In this document: positions 1-7,883 of the stretch, piece after piece
Position numbering within the stretch: position 1 is the first letter of the stretch
How the letters are laid out: each line of letters starts with the position of its first letter
NCBI GenBank assembly: GCA_946618265.1
Contig: CAMOLA010000026.1
Span: 1-30,287, forward strand
DNA: 30,287 nt
Direction: 5' to 3'
From: an uncultured Eggerthellaceae bacterium
Lineage (GTDB): Bacteria; Actinomycetota; Coriobacteriia; Coriobacteriales; Eggerthellaceae
Program-made: the position numbers and the translations under genes
Notes under the pieces: model-generated
What the model saw: only the letters and a program-made list of their open reading frames with translations
Database searches by the model: none
What the model was told of the DNA's origin: nothing

Positions 1-10
1 TTTACAACCT

Positions 11-1270
11 CTAAGGCGCAAGGCATGAAACGGGCACCACATAGACCCCATCATCGCGCCTGTACGCGTATCCAGACGAGGTGATGACGGCGAGAAACGC
101 CATATCCCCGACCGATTCGTCGACCTTTCCCGCAAGCTTCTTAAGCGATGCGGCGGCAACGTCAACAGCCCGGGGGCTGATCTTCACCTCGATTGCGCCC
201 CAACGGCCATCGGGAGCCACCGCGACGGCATCGACCTCAAGGCCCGAAGCGTCATGATAGTGGTAAAGTTCTCCCCGCATCGCCCCCATGTACACGCGGA
301 GATCTCGGACGCACATCGACTCGAACAGAAGGCCCAAGGTTGGAAGATCGCCAAGCAGCATGGCAGGCGAGGCATCGAGCGCGGCGGCTGCGAGCGACGG
401 GTCGACGAAATGTCGCTTGGGAGTTGCTGACACGCGTGTCTTGGCCCTCAGCGAGGGTCTCCACGCCTCGAGATCCTCGAATACATAAAGCTTCCTTAGA
501 GCCGCCACGTATTCGTTGAATGTCGAGCGCGCCATCTCATCGCGGCGCTGGGCGATGTTGCGTCTGATGCTGCTCATGTCGGACACAGTGCTCACACAGC
601 GGGCGAACGATCGCATAATGAGCATGGCATCACGTGGATTGCGGGAAACACCATCCACCTCGCTGATGTCCTCTTCAGCCACGGCGGCAAGATAATCGCC
701 CGGAAGCGTCGTGTCACCGCCCTCGCCCGATGCCACTGCCGCCGGCCATCCTCCACGGCAAACCTGCTCTGCAACGTTCTCGACATCGCCCAAGGCCACG
801 CCCTCGATATCCGAGGGCGAACCGAACAGGGACGAGACGGAGACTTCGCCGGACGACTCGCGTGACTCGAACAGGCTCATGGGACGCATGGTTAGAAACG
901 AGAAGCGGCCGGTTCCCGAATGCGAGGGCTTTTTGCCGGGAGTCGCGGAACCCGTGAAGATGTAATGGCCGAACCCTCCCATGCGGTCTATCGCGAAACG
1001 TGCCGCATCCCACAGCTCGGGGGCGTCTTGCCATTCGTCGATGAGGCGCGGCTCTGCCCCGCGTAGCAGGATCGACGGCTTCGTCGCGGCTAGCTCGAGG
1101 TTGCTCGCACGTGAATCTGGGTCCTGGAGATACAAAGCGCTTCGAGCCTGCTGCTCCGCGGTCCTGGTCTTTCCGCACCATTTTGCTCCGCGAATAACCA
1201 CCGCCCCGGCATGTGCAAGGCGTTCTTTCAGCAACTTGTCCGCTATGCGCGGATAGTAATCGAGCCCCAT
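11..1270 (-). CDS. AAA ATPase, DUF4143 family
   Basis: This is a cytoplasmic ATP-binding protein of the AAA/DUF4143 family, whose cellular role is generally unknown. The Walker A motif RGAKWCGKT lies near residues 27-36 and a Walker B-like LIDEWQDAPE near residue 76. The C-terminal DUF4143 half ends in a nuclease-like fold signature, with EVDAVAV followed by AIEVKIS around residues 345-365, which resembles the E-V-D...E-V-K pattern of PD-(D/E)XK-like domains. An upstream TTG at 1282 is open in frame, but the ATG at 1270 has GGAGGAAGG just before it and is preferred, giving 419 residues. Five 23-bp spaced repeats lie directly upstream. A second family member follows at 1462-2820, but the two are divergent in sequence. 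Family assignment is firm; function is not known. Confidence 0.88.
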   Translation of the reverse strand: MGLDYYPRIADKLLKERLAHAGAVVIRGAKWCGKTRTAEQQARSALYLQDPDSRASNLELAATKPSILLRGAEPRLIDEWQDAPELWDAARFAIDRMGGFGHYIFTGSATPGKKPSHSGTGRFSFLTMRPMSLFESRESSGEVSVSSLFGSPSDIEGVALGDVENVAEQVCRGGWPAAVASGEGGDTTLPGDYLAAVAEEDISEVDGVSRNPRDAMLIMRSFARCVSTVSDMSSIRRNIAQRRDEMARSTFNEYVAALRKLYVFEDLEAWRPSLRAKTRVSATPKRHFVDPSLAAAALDASPAMLLGDLPTLGLLFESMCVRDLRVYMGAMRGELYHYHDASGLEVDAVAVAPDGRWGAIEVKISPRAVDVAAASLKKLAGKVDESVGDMAFLAVITSSGYAYRRDDGVYVVPVSCLAP

Positions 1271-1293
1271 GCCTTCCTCCAATGCTCTTGAAG

Positions 1294-1408
1294 TGCGATT
1301 GCATCATGCTCAGCAATCACATTGGTGCTTGTTTATCAGTCATATTGTAGCCTATTTAACAGACACATTGCGCAATATCTGTCGGTCACATTGCTATTCG
1401 TGCACTTG
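1294..1408 (-). repeat. Five regularly spaced CAATGTGA-like repeats, 23-bp period
   Basis: On the minus strand, the core CAATGTGA (or close variants) recurs five times with an exact 23-bp period. The ATTG of the plus strand starts at 1298, 1321, 1344, 1367 and 1390. CAAT is invariant in all five units. The rest of each unit is partly conserved: CTGNTAAA follows the core in two units. The array fills the space upstream of the ATPase gene starting at 1270 and overlaps a TACAAT-like -10 (1344-1349), so an operator array is the simplest reading. Confidence 0.7.
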
Positions 1409-1461
1409 TTCAAGCAACAAGCCTGGGTTGGTTCGGGGCCAAGCGCGCAACCGCCTTGATG

Positions 1462-2820
1462 CTAGACGGCAACGTTGGGAGCGAAGGAGAACCCCGCGCT
1501 TTCGCGCTCGACGAGCTCGTCAAGACAGAACGCCATATAGATAGGCGCATAGAGCACGCGCCCTTCCCGCGATAGCGGGTTCCTTGACAGCACGAGCGCG
1601 TTGCGGATCTTGTACTGCTCGACCTTCATGAGCCGGTCGAGCGCAGCGTGGCTGCGGATTTTCCGGCCTGACTTGACTTCGACGGGAATCACGCGCCCGC
1701 CTTTCCCTTCCATGAGGAAATCGACTTCACCCACGCCATCGGATGCGTAATACCACAGGGGGACATCTGCGGCGGCGAGCTCCTGGGCGATGGCGTTCTC
1801 GTATATCCCCCCGAGGTTCTGGGTCTTCTGGTCGAGGTACACGGCGCGCGCGGTGCTTTGGGGGTAGCGCGAGAGCAGCATGCCCGTGTCTGATTGGTAC
1901 AGCTTGAAGCGCTCTGCAACTTCGGTCCGCTTGAGCGGGGCCTTCGCCTCTGTTGCCTGGCGCACCATAAGCGCCGCCCCCGCGTTCGTCAGCCAAAGGA
2001 AATCGCGGTCGTACCGAGAGTACCGCGCATCGCTTTTCAAGGCGGCGTACATGAAGCGGTGCGGGTCGTCTTCGAGTTGGGCCGGGAGCTGATCGAAGAT
2101 TTCGCGGACCTCGCGAGAACGGCTTCCTGCGTATTTGGAAATATCCTGTCGGTATTGCCCTACGAGCTGCGATTGCAGGGCGCGCACCTGCGCGAGCGAA
2201 TAGCCGTCGTCGACGTAGATTTGCACGACTTCGGGCATTCCGCCTGCGATCATGTAGGCTCTGAAATTCCGAAGCATGGCTTCGTGAAGATAGCCTTCGG
2301 GCGGGCGCTCGGATCGCATGCATTCTCGAAGCGTGTCGAGCGGCTCGGTTCCCAATCCGATGCCCCAGCAGAATTCCTCGAAATCCATCGGCCTCATGAC
2401 CACCTGCTCGACATAGCCTACGGGAAACGAAGAAACGCCCTTGAACTCCGTTCCCAGCATCGAGCCCGAAAACGCGTAACGATAGCGCCCGTCTTCCACG
2501 AGAGATTTGGCCAACGTGATAATTTCGGGGCATTCCTGGATTTCGTCGATGAAGATGAGGGTGCTGCCTTCCTTGAGCGGCGCGTGCGAGAGAAGGGAGA
2601 TTCGGTTTATGAAGTCGGTGGCGTTTCGTGCTCCGATGAGGGTATCGCGCGCGTCGCCATCCACGGCGAGGTTGGCCTCGTAGTATGTATCGAAGTGCGC
2701 TTTGCCGAATTCGCGTATGGCGAAGCTTTTGCCGATTTGCCGCGCACCCGTGACGAGCAATGCCTTGCGTGAAGAATGCTCCCACGAAACGAGGCGGTCT
2801 GTCACTTTGCGCTTCAGCAT
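1462..2820 (-). CDS. AAA ATPase, DUF4143 family (second copy type)
   Basis: A second ATPase of the AAA/DUF4143 family, 452 residues. Walker A is TGARQIGKS near residues 24-32 and Walker B is LIFIDEIQECPE near residue 82. The C-terminal domain carries GEVDFLMEG and VIPVEVKSGRK near residues 370-395, the nuclease-like E-V-D...E-V-K pattern of this family. An open frame extends upstream to 2865, but the ATG at 2820 is the natural start: it has GAAAGG about 8 bases upstream and the conserved LKRKVTDRL begins there. A good TATAAT -10 sits at 2865-2870, about 40 bases before this ATG, so the longer start would lie in the promoter. Role unknown beyond ATP binding. Confidence 0.88.
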   Translation of the reverse strand: MLKRKVTDRLVSWEHSSRKALLVTGARQIGKSFAIREFGKAHFDTYYEANLAVDGDARDTLIGARNATDFINRISLLSHAPLKEGSTLIFIDEIQECPEIITLAKSLVEDGRYRYAFSGSMLGTEFKGVSSFPVGYVEQVVMRPMDFEEFCWGIGLGTEPLDTLRECMRSERPPEGYLHEAMLRNFRAYMIAGGMPEVVQIYVDDGYSLAQVRALQSQLVGQYRQDISKYAGSRSREVREIFDQLPAQLEDDPHRFMYAALKSDARYSRYDRDFLWLTNAGAALMVRQATEAKAPLKRTEVAERFKLYQSDTGMLLSRYPQSTARAVYLDQKTQNLGGIYENAIAQELAAADVPLWYYASDGVGEVDFLMEGKGGRVIPVEVKSGRKIRSHAALDRLMKVEQYKIRNALVLSRNPLSREGRVLYAPIYMAFCLDELVERESAGFSFAPNVAV

Positions 2821-2836
2821 TGCAATACCTTTCTTG

Positions 2837-2910
2837 ACGGAAATCGCAAAATTAGATTTGAACAATTATACGGAAATTTGAAAATAAATCATAGCAGCCC
2901 TTACGCAAAA
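2837..2910 (-). repeat. Three ACGGAAAT-like repeats, 33-bp period
   Basis: On the plus strand ACGGAAAT occurs at 2837 and 2870, and a weaker ACGCAAAA at 2903, exactly 33 bp apart each time. The first lies just downstream of the presumed transcription start, the second touches the -10 and the third lies upstream of the -35 position. They may be binding sites for a regulator of the ATPase gene at 1462-2820. The third copy is weak. Confidence 0.45.
2865..2870 (-). promoter_or_regulatory. Candidate -10 element of the 1462-2820 gene
   Basis: TATAAT reads on the minus strand at 2865-2870, about 45 bases before the ATG at 2820. No good -35 is visible 16-18 bases upstream, so activation by a factor bound at the spaced repeats is possible. 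Confidence 0.45.
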
Positions 2911-3185
2911 TGATATATAGGAACGTGTTTGGCTGTACCATGAAACCTGCATGAGAGAACTTGCCCTTCGAGTGCGAACAAGGCGGAGGGGGTGTTCACA
3001 CGCCCGACGCCTTGACGGTGTCCCTGCCAGGCGCCACGCGCGTGAACGCTCCTCCGTCCCTTGTTCATTCCCTTTGGGCTCCATGAACCGCGTGGGGTTA
3101 CCCTTGTCGGTATATGCGGGCGTGCGATCGATGATCAACTCTCCAGATTCTTCCATGCCTCGTCAACAAACTGAAGGATGGATGG
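2911..3185. other. Intergenic stretch without a convincing gene
   Basis: Between the promoter of the second ATPase and the end of the ORF6N gene there are open frames on both strands, but they are rich in Arg, Pro and Ser and lack a good ribosome site. I see no RNA gene or repeat here. A minus-strand frame starting at 3156 has a plausible first 40 residues but no recognisable domain. Confidence 0.4.
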
Positions 3186-3216
3186 GCCGGGGGCGATCAG
3201 ACGGCCCCCGATGGCC
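3186..3216 (-). terminator. GC-rich hairpin after the ORF6N gene
   Basis: GGCC...GGGGGC and GCCCCC...GGCC form a strong stem around a 9-base loop, immediately after the stop codon of the minus-strand ORF6N gene at 3219. There is no T-run after it, so it is a weak intrinsic terminator candidate. Confidence 0.4.
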
Positions 3217-3218
3217 GG

Positions 3219-4345
3219 CTACCTCAACGCAAGCGGCGGATTGCCCCGCATCCTGCCCACGAGCGCGTGGAGCGCCGCCTTCACGTCGGCCGACACGAGC
3301 TCAGTTATCGCGGTCACCCGCTCGACCGCCGCATCCTTGGAGGAGGCCCCGCAGTGGAAGTACCGTTCCCCGGGGTCCCCGTAGTCGAGCACGACGAACC
3401 GGTCGTGCATGATGCCGCCCGCGGTCGTGAACGTGACCGAGATGCCAGGGAACTCCGCCCGGAAGTCCGCGAAGTCGCTTGCGTGCAGCCGGTTGCCGAG
3501 GTGTCGCTGAACACCGTCACCGCCACCCCGGGAGCCACGCTCTGGAGGAGATAGAGCGTCTTCAACCCGATGTAGTTGTCGACGATGTAGACGCTCTTGC
3601 GCGCCCTGGCGTAGATCCCCATGTACGTGACGTCGGCCCTCGCTGCGCGCCCGTTCAGAAGCAGAAACTCTCTCTGGTCCTCGGGCAGGTCGAACTGCAG
3701 CAGCACCGGCGAGATCTCCGACCTCTTGACGGCCTCCCCCAGCTCCTCCAGCGCGCCGGCGATCAGGTCGTCATGCTCGAGCAGCATCTTGCGCTGCTCG
3801 TCGAGCAAGCCCCTCTGCTCCACCAGCTCAAGCCTTGCCTCGCGAATCGCGTCGGCGTTATCGGCGACCAGCATCGACAGTCGCAGGAGATCCCTGTGGG
3901 CCGCGAGGCCGCCCATCTCCGCAGCATGGTCCTTCAGGCGCTTGAACAGCCTGATGAGCGCCTTGCTCTGTTTTGTCGCGAGATCGCCGCGCAGCACCGT
4001 CATGAGCATGTAGACGCCCTGCTCGGTGAAGGCGTAGGGGCAGTACTTGAAGTTGCTGCCGCGCCCGGTTCTGTTCAAGGTCACATTTTGTGACCTTGAA
4101 AGCTCCGCAGTCTCATCTGCAGTGAGCTGGAAACGGAAGTCTTCGTCGAACTTCTCGATGTTTCGCTGGACTTGCTGGTTGAACGCCTTCGTCGTGTACC
4201 CGTAGATCTCGGCGAGCTCGAAGTCGAGCATCACCTTCTGCCCTCGGACTTCGTACACGCGGTCGCGAAGCACCCCCTCGTCGACGGCCGCCACGGGGAC
4301 GACGGGCTCCTCGGGATGCACGGACCTCTCGATTGGCTGCTCCAT
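3219..4345 (-). pseudogene. ORF6N-domain protein, interrupted by a single-base frameshift
   Basis: The N-terminal ~120 residues match the ORF6N DNA-binding domain typical of phage and mobile-element proteins: VYEVRGQKVMLDFELAEIYGY near residue 22, NIEKFDEDFRFQLT, and YAFTEQGVYML near residue 105. A coiled stretch follows, then a domain with VYIVDNYIGLKTL near residue 265 and MHDRFVVLDYG near the end. The frame breaks at about 3501-3506. The sequence reads GACACCTCGG where GACAACCTCGG would give the expected SDNLGNRLHASDF, so one base appears lost. The downstream frame then runs cleanly to a stop at 3219. ATG 4345 follows AAGGAG at good spacing; an earlier open start at 4495 lacks one. The protein would be ~375 residues if intact. 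It may be a true pseudogene or a sequencing error. Confidence 0.8.
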
Positions 4346-4484
4346 TGCGCACTCCTTTCCTGGTTCGGCGGCTGTCCTCCGGGAAGGAGTTAGGGTGCGA
4401 TGGCGGCAATCCGGGGCATCAGGGCCCCGCGCCCCAGCCTGGCGGGCGCGTGTCGGCCCCGCCTGCGCTTCTGATAACAGTACA

Positions 4485-4514
4485 TATGTTCGCATATATC
4501 GACACGGATGTCAA
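4485..4514 (-). promoter_or_regulatory. Candidate promoter of the ORF6N gene
   Basis: A perfect -35 hexamer TTGACA reads on the minus strand at 4509-4514. The -10 at 17-18 bases spacing (AACATA or GAACAT) is poor. A small ACATATGT palindrome (4482-4489) overlaps it. Position about 140 bases before ATG 4345 fits. Confidence 0.35.
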
Positions 4515-4533
4515 TCGAACAAAGCGTGGAGTT

Positions 4534-4609
4534 TTGCAGCTTCAGGTTGATTGCCCACCCCGGGGGTGATCGATCACCCCCGGGGTGGGCAATCAACCTG
4601 AAGCTGCAA
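4534..4609. repeat. Perfect 76-bp palindrome with no loop
   Basis: Every base from 4534 to 4571 pairs with the reverse complement of 4572 to 4609, with GATCGATC at the centre. The arms contain GTTGATTGCCCACCCC and the mirror GGGGTGGGCAATCAAC. The palindrome stops at a clear mismatch on both outer sides. It lies between the divergent ORF6N and PstS-like genes. An ordinary terminator would have a loop and would sit after genes, not between two promoters. It could be an operator, an insulator, a mobile-element trace or an assembly fold-back artefact. Confidence 0.95.
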
Positions 4610-4672
4610 TAACTATTCTCAGTCAAGATGTACAATTATCCTCACGGGAAAACATGAGGAAGCGAGGCGATC

Positions 4673-6268
4673 GTGAGCGAGCAAGGGCAACCGACAACCA
4701 CAGCGCAGCAACCGCCGCAGGGCACGGCCGAGCAGCCGAAGAAGCGGAGTAGGGCATCGTGGGCCGTACGCATCGTGCTGCTCGTCGCCCTGTGGCTTCC
4801 CCAGCCCATCCTCTTCCTGCAGGAGCTGGTGTCGGGGACGACCAGGTACGGGTTCCTCGGGATACTGAACTACTCGCTCGTGGGCTTGCTCCTCTTATCG
4901 CTGAGCCTGCTCATCATCTTCGCCCAACCGCGCCACAAGCCCACCATCGTGCTTGGGTGCACCACTCTGGCGCTGGCCGCCGTCTGCGCCGCCAACTTCA
5001 TGGATGCGAGCGGCCAGTTCGTCGACGACGCGACCTACGATCAGCAAACGGCCAACAACATGTCCGAGAACGTCCTGGCGAACAACCTGGAGGGCGGCTA
5101 CGAGCAGTACCGCCCGTTCACGGGCGAGTCGGTCATCCGCCTCGACGAGCCGAGCACGCTCATCTTCGACGCAACGGACGACCTTCCCCGCGTCGACAGC
5201 GCGACGGCCTTGCTGCCGCTGGCCTCCGCCTTCGTCACGGCCACCTACCCCCAAGAGGCGACAACCGTGGGCTGGGAGGGCAGAGCCTACATGGACGATT
5301 ACTACAGTGGTCACATAGACGGGTTCCTCTACTGCTACATGCACGCGGACGGCTCGGATGGCGCCACCCGCACGGGGAGGGCTTACCTCGAGCAATACGA
5401 GGACTACAAGGCTGGCGTGGGCGCGGGCGAAGCCTCCGAGGCCTACCGCGTGGGCTACGTAGCCGGCTGGGAGGACGCGCTTGCAGCGCAGCGCGAGGGT
5501 GTGAAGCCGGACACCGACGAGTATTACCGGCGCGAATCGTTCGTCGAGACCGACCCATCCCACGACTTCCCCTCGGAGCAGGCGACTTTTCAGTATAACA
5601 ACTCGACATCTGGCTTCATGAGCCTCGCCGATGGGTACACCGATGTGTTCTTCGGCACGAAGTCGGACGCCTCCCAGGAGGAGCACGCGCGAGACCGCGG
5701 CGTGGAGTTCGAGTACACGCCAGTCGGACGAGAGGGCTTCGTGTTTCTGGTGAACGCCTCCAACCCGGTGGACTCGCTCACGATCGAGCAGGTCAAGGGC
5801 ATCTACTCGGGCAAGATCACCAACTGGAAGGAAGTCGGCGGCAACGACGAGCCCATTCAGGCCTACCAGCGCAACAGTAACTCCGGCTCGCAGTCGATGA
5901 TGGTGCGCTTCATGGGAGACACGCCGCTGATGAACCCGCCGAGCAAGATGCACAGCGCCGGCTCCATGAGCGGCCTCGTGAAGGGCATCGCCGACTTCGA
6001 CAACGGAAAGGGCGCCATAGGCTACTCGTTCCGCTACTACGTGACCGACCTGGTCGGCGAGTACGACGTGAAGCTGCTCGCCATAGAAGGCGCCGAGCCC
6101 ACGCTGCAAAACATCGAGGACGGCAGCTACCCCATAACGGGCGAGTTCTACGCGGTGACGCGCAAGGGCGATTCCGACGCGAACTTGGCGCGCTTCTTGG
6201 AGTGGGTGCGAGGTCCGCAGGGCCAGGAGCTGGTCGCCAAGTCGGGGTACGCGCGGCTTGCGGGATAG
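4673..6268 (+). CDS. Membrane-anchored PstS-like substrate-binding protein
   Basis: A 531-residue protein with a polar N-terminus, three hydrophobic segments (about residues 28-50, 60-84 and 90-108) and an outer domain of the phosphate-binding PstS (PBP-like) family. The first lobe begins near residue 165 with LPRVDSATALLPLASAF, and the second has NPVDSLTIEQVKGIYSGKI and TNWKEVGG near residues 365-395, followed by RNSNSGSQ, a typical ligand loop. The C-terminus GPQGQELVAKSGYARL also fits. About 100 residues between the lobes (roughly 205-310) are extra compared with a plain PstS. The GTG start has GAGG 5 bases upstream. No pstCAB or phoU genes lie next to it, so a sensor or accessory role is as likely as transport. 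Confidence 0.82.
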   Translation: MSEQGQPTTTAQQPPQGTAEQPKKRSRASWAVRIVLLVALWLPQPILFLQELVSGTTRYGFLGILNYSLVGLLLLSLSLLIIFAQPRHKPTIVLGCTTLALAAVCAANFMDASGQFVDDATYDQQTANNMSENVLANNLEGGYEQYRPFTGESVIRLDEPSTLIFDATDDLPRVDSATALLPLASAFVTATYPQEATTVGWEGRAYMDDYYSGHIDGFLYCYMHADGSDGATRTGRAYLEQYEDYKAGVGAGEASEAYRVGYVAGWEDALAAQREGVKPDTDEYYRRESFVETDPSHDFPSEQATFQYNNSTSGFMSLADGYTDVFFGTKSDASQEEHARDRGVEFEYTPVGREGFVFLVNASNPVDSLTIEQVKGIYSGKITNWKEVGGNDEPIQAYQRNSNSGSQSMMVRFMGDTPLMNPPSKMHSAGSMSGLVKGIADFDNGKGAIGYSFRYYVTDLVGEYDVKLLAIEGAEPTLQNIEDGSYPITGEFYAVTRKGDSDANLARFLEWVRGPQGQELVAKSGYARLAG

Positions 6269-6270
6269 GA

Positions 6271-6831
6271 TTGGCAAGCTCGGGCGAAGACGGGAGTAAC
6301 GAGGCATGGAATCTGCGGCAAGCGAAAAGACGCCTGTGCGAAGGCGTCTACGAATGGTCGTCCGTCCTGGCCAGGCCGGACTGCATCGACGATTTGGACG
6401 AGTTCGAGAACGGGGAGTGGAAGCGGCGCCATCCCTCCCGCACCGCCTACCTCTTCGGGAGCGAGCGCTTCGAGCGCGACTTCGCAAAAGTGGACGAAGG
6501 ATTGCGCTTCTTCGGCTCCATCGAAGGCGAAGGGGACGAGAGCCGCGAGCTCACAGTGTTCTGCGGCCCCTACGAGTATCGAGGCGAGGGCAAAGGCGAG
6601 ATTGCAATCCTGTTCGACCGCGCGGAGGCGCTTCGCTGGTTCGAGCAATGCGAGAAGCCCTACATGCACTGGGACTACGACGGCCCAAGCGGGGGGAAAT
6701 ACTCATACGAGGACTCGCCCTTCGAGCTGCAGGCGCCGAGCCTCAGCACCGAGGTCTACAAGATGAACCTCTCGCTCTCGGACAGCTTCGTCATAACGAG
6801 CGGGAAGGTTTCGAGGACGCAGGCCGCCTGA
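6271..6831 (+). CDS. Hypothetical protein following the PstS-like gene
   Basis: I do not recognise this protein. The frame is open from 6202 inside the PstS-like gene, but the residues before ~6271 look like the shadow of that gene. TTG 6271, two bases after the PstS-like stop, is the most likely start and gives 186 residues; it would be translationally coupled. The product is acidic and aromatic-rich, with no signal peptide or membrane segment. It includes DELTVFCGPYEY-like and MHWDYDGPSGGKYSYED stretches that look like a soluble beta-rich fold. An ATG at 6306 in another frame gives an Arg-rich product and is rejected. It converges on the minus-strand lipoprotein gene 66 bases away. Confidence 0.6.
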   Translation: MASSGEDGSNEAWNLRQAKRRLCEGVYEWSSVLARPDCIDDLDEFENGEWKRRHPSRTAYLFGSERFERDFAKVDEGLRFFGSIEGEGDESRELTVFCGPYEYRGEGKGEIAILFDRAEALRWFEQCEKPYMHWDYDGPSGGKYSYEDSPFELQAPSLSTEVYKMNLSLSDSFVITSGKVSRTQAA

Positions 6832-6896
6832 TGAATGCAGTGGAGTACCCAGGATTCGCAGTCGCCTTCGGCCGACATCGAAGATATAGTTTCGAC

Positions 6897-7556
6897 TCAT
6901 GCATTACTGTTAACTTGGCCTCCTGCGTAGTATCCCCAGTCGTCGTCCGAGAAGGGAGCGCTTGCATCATATTCAAAATACGCACGGACGAAAAACTCGA
7001 TGGGACTGGTTGATATTCGCTCAACGACCTGCAAACAACCACGCTCGTCCATCAACTCGATGGCATCGTCTTTGCAAATATAGGAAAATGGGCCGAAGCT
7101 CGGATCGGGCTCATATGCGTCGGCTGAACGCTTCGCCATGAAATAGCTCGTCTTTCTAGGCCCGATCGTTTTAGATGAAGCGTTGTACGTCTCGTTTATC
7201 TCGACGTTCAGGATCTCTTCGGAGGACAACTTCACTGTGATTGTCTTCATGAACTCCAAGCGATCAAGAAAGCCTTCGGCGCCCACCTCCCTCGTGAAGG
7301 AGTACGATACATCGGCATCGTTCTCGACCGCTGAAACCTCTATTCCGTCGCCGCCCAGCTTACGCCAGTCGCTTAGGCGCTTTCCTCCCATCGAATTAGA
7401 GAATTCGTCCAGGTCGCATGCCAGCATCTCATCAGTGATGTTCCGGACAAGTATGTCTCCATTGCCGGTACACCCCGCTAAACAGAGCACAATCATTCCG
7501 AGCAGGAGGATCGCCGCCCGCAGGCGGACGATCGCTTGTGCGGCGGCAATCCTCAC
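6897..7556 (-). CDS. Hypothetical lipoprotein
   Basis: A 219-residue protein with a basic start, a hydrophobic stretch (about residues 12-27) and the lipobox LAGC, so it should be a lipid-anchored outer-face protein. The mature part is acidic and has no domain I can name. GTG 7556 overlaps the stop of the upstream frame (GTGA), so it is translationally coupled. It is the last gene of the long minus-strand locus. Other lipoproteins in the locus follow leader-bearing cargo genes; this one follows a broken PqqD gene, so it may be an orphan partner left after recombination. Confidence 0.72.
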   Translation of the reverse strand: MRIAAAQAIVRLRAAILLLGMIVLCLAGCTGNGDILVRNITDEMLACDLDEFSNSMGGKRLSDWRKLGGDGIEVSAVENDADVSYSFTREVGAEGFLDRLEFMKTITVKLSSEEILNVEINETYNASSKTIGPRKTSYFMAKRSADAYEPDPSFGPFSYICKDDAIELMDERGCLQVVERISTSPIEFFVRAYFEYDASAPFSDDDWGYYAGGQVNSNA

Positions 7557-7642
7557 AGGGCAAAGCCCGCCTTGTACTCCACGCGCGCATGTTCCACGAC
7601 GCCGCCGTCTATGAGCTGGCTGATGCTTATCGGAATCGCCAT
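7553..7642 (-). pseudogene. 5' remnant of an AlbA_2-type (Schlafen-like) gene with its ribosome site
   Basis: ATG 7642 is preceded by AGGAGG at ideal spacing. The 29 residues that follow begin MAIPISISQLIDGG and continue HARVEYKAGF. From memory of the family this resembles the N-terminus of AlbA_2-domain ATP-binding proteins (typically ...ESxRIEFKxGWNP). The frame ends after 29 residues, where the lipoprotein gene starts, so only the head of the gene remains. It is in frame with the PqqD-like head upstream, making one chimeric frame. Confidence 0.5.
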
Positions 7643-7690
7643 GCCCCGCCTCCTCTCCGCATTCGGCAGCATATCATGGCGATGGGAAAC

Positions 7691-7726
7691 TGTCGACTTA
7701 ACTGTCGACTTAACTGTCGACTTAAC
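7691..7726. repeat. Three tandem copies of a 12-bp unit
   Basis: TGTCGACTTAAC occurs three times in perfect tandem. It lies exactly at the junction between the PqqD-like and AlbA_2-like fragments and encodes VKST repeats on the minus strand, so it may mark a recombination point or be a slippage site. Confidence 0.95.
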
Positions 7727-7883
7727 TGACGCGTCGAGCACCTCGCTAGCCGTGGCATTGAGCGCGGCGGCATCGCTGCTCGCACCCAAGATAACGCGCG
7801 TCCCGTCGACGTCCTCCACGGTCGCGCCGTCGGCTAGCTTGAAACGCACTTCCGCAGATTCGCCCCCGTAACCCGGCAATGGC

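Noticed and set aside
1294..1408. CRISPR array
   Set aside because: The conserved unit is only about 8 bases with a 23-bp period, the intervening bases are partly conserved, and there are no cas genes.
2866..3156. Minus-strand open frame of 96 codons
   Set aside because: The first 40 residues look acceptable, but the rest is Arg/Ser-rich, it runs through the promoter of the neighbouring gene and no SD or homologous family is evident.
6306..7013. Plus-strand frame of 235 codons after the PstS-like gene
   Set aside because: It has an SD-like site but gives an Arg-rich product; the overlapping frame from 6271 has normal composition.
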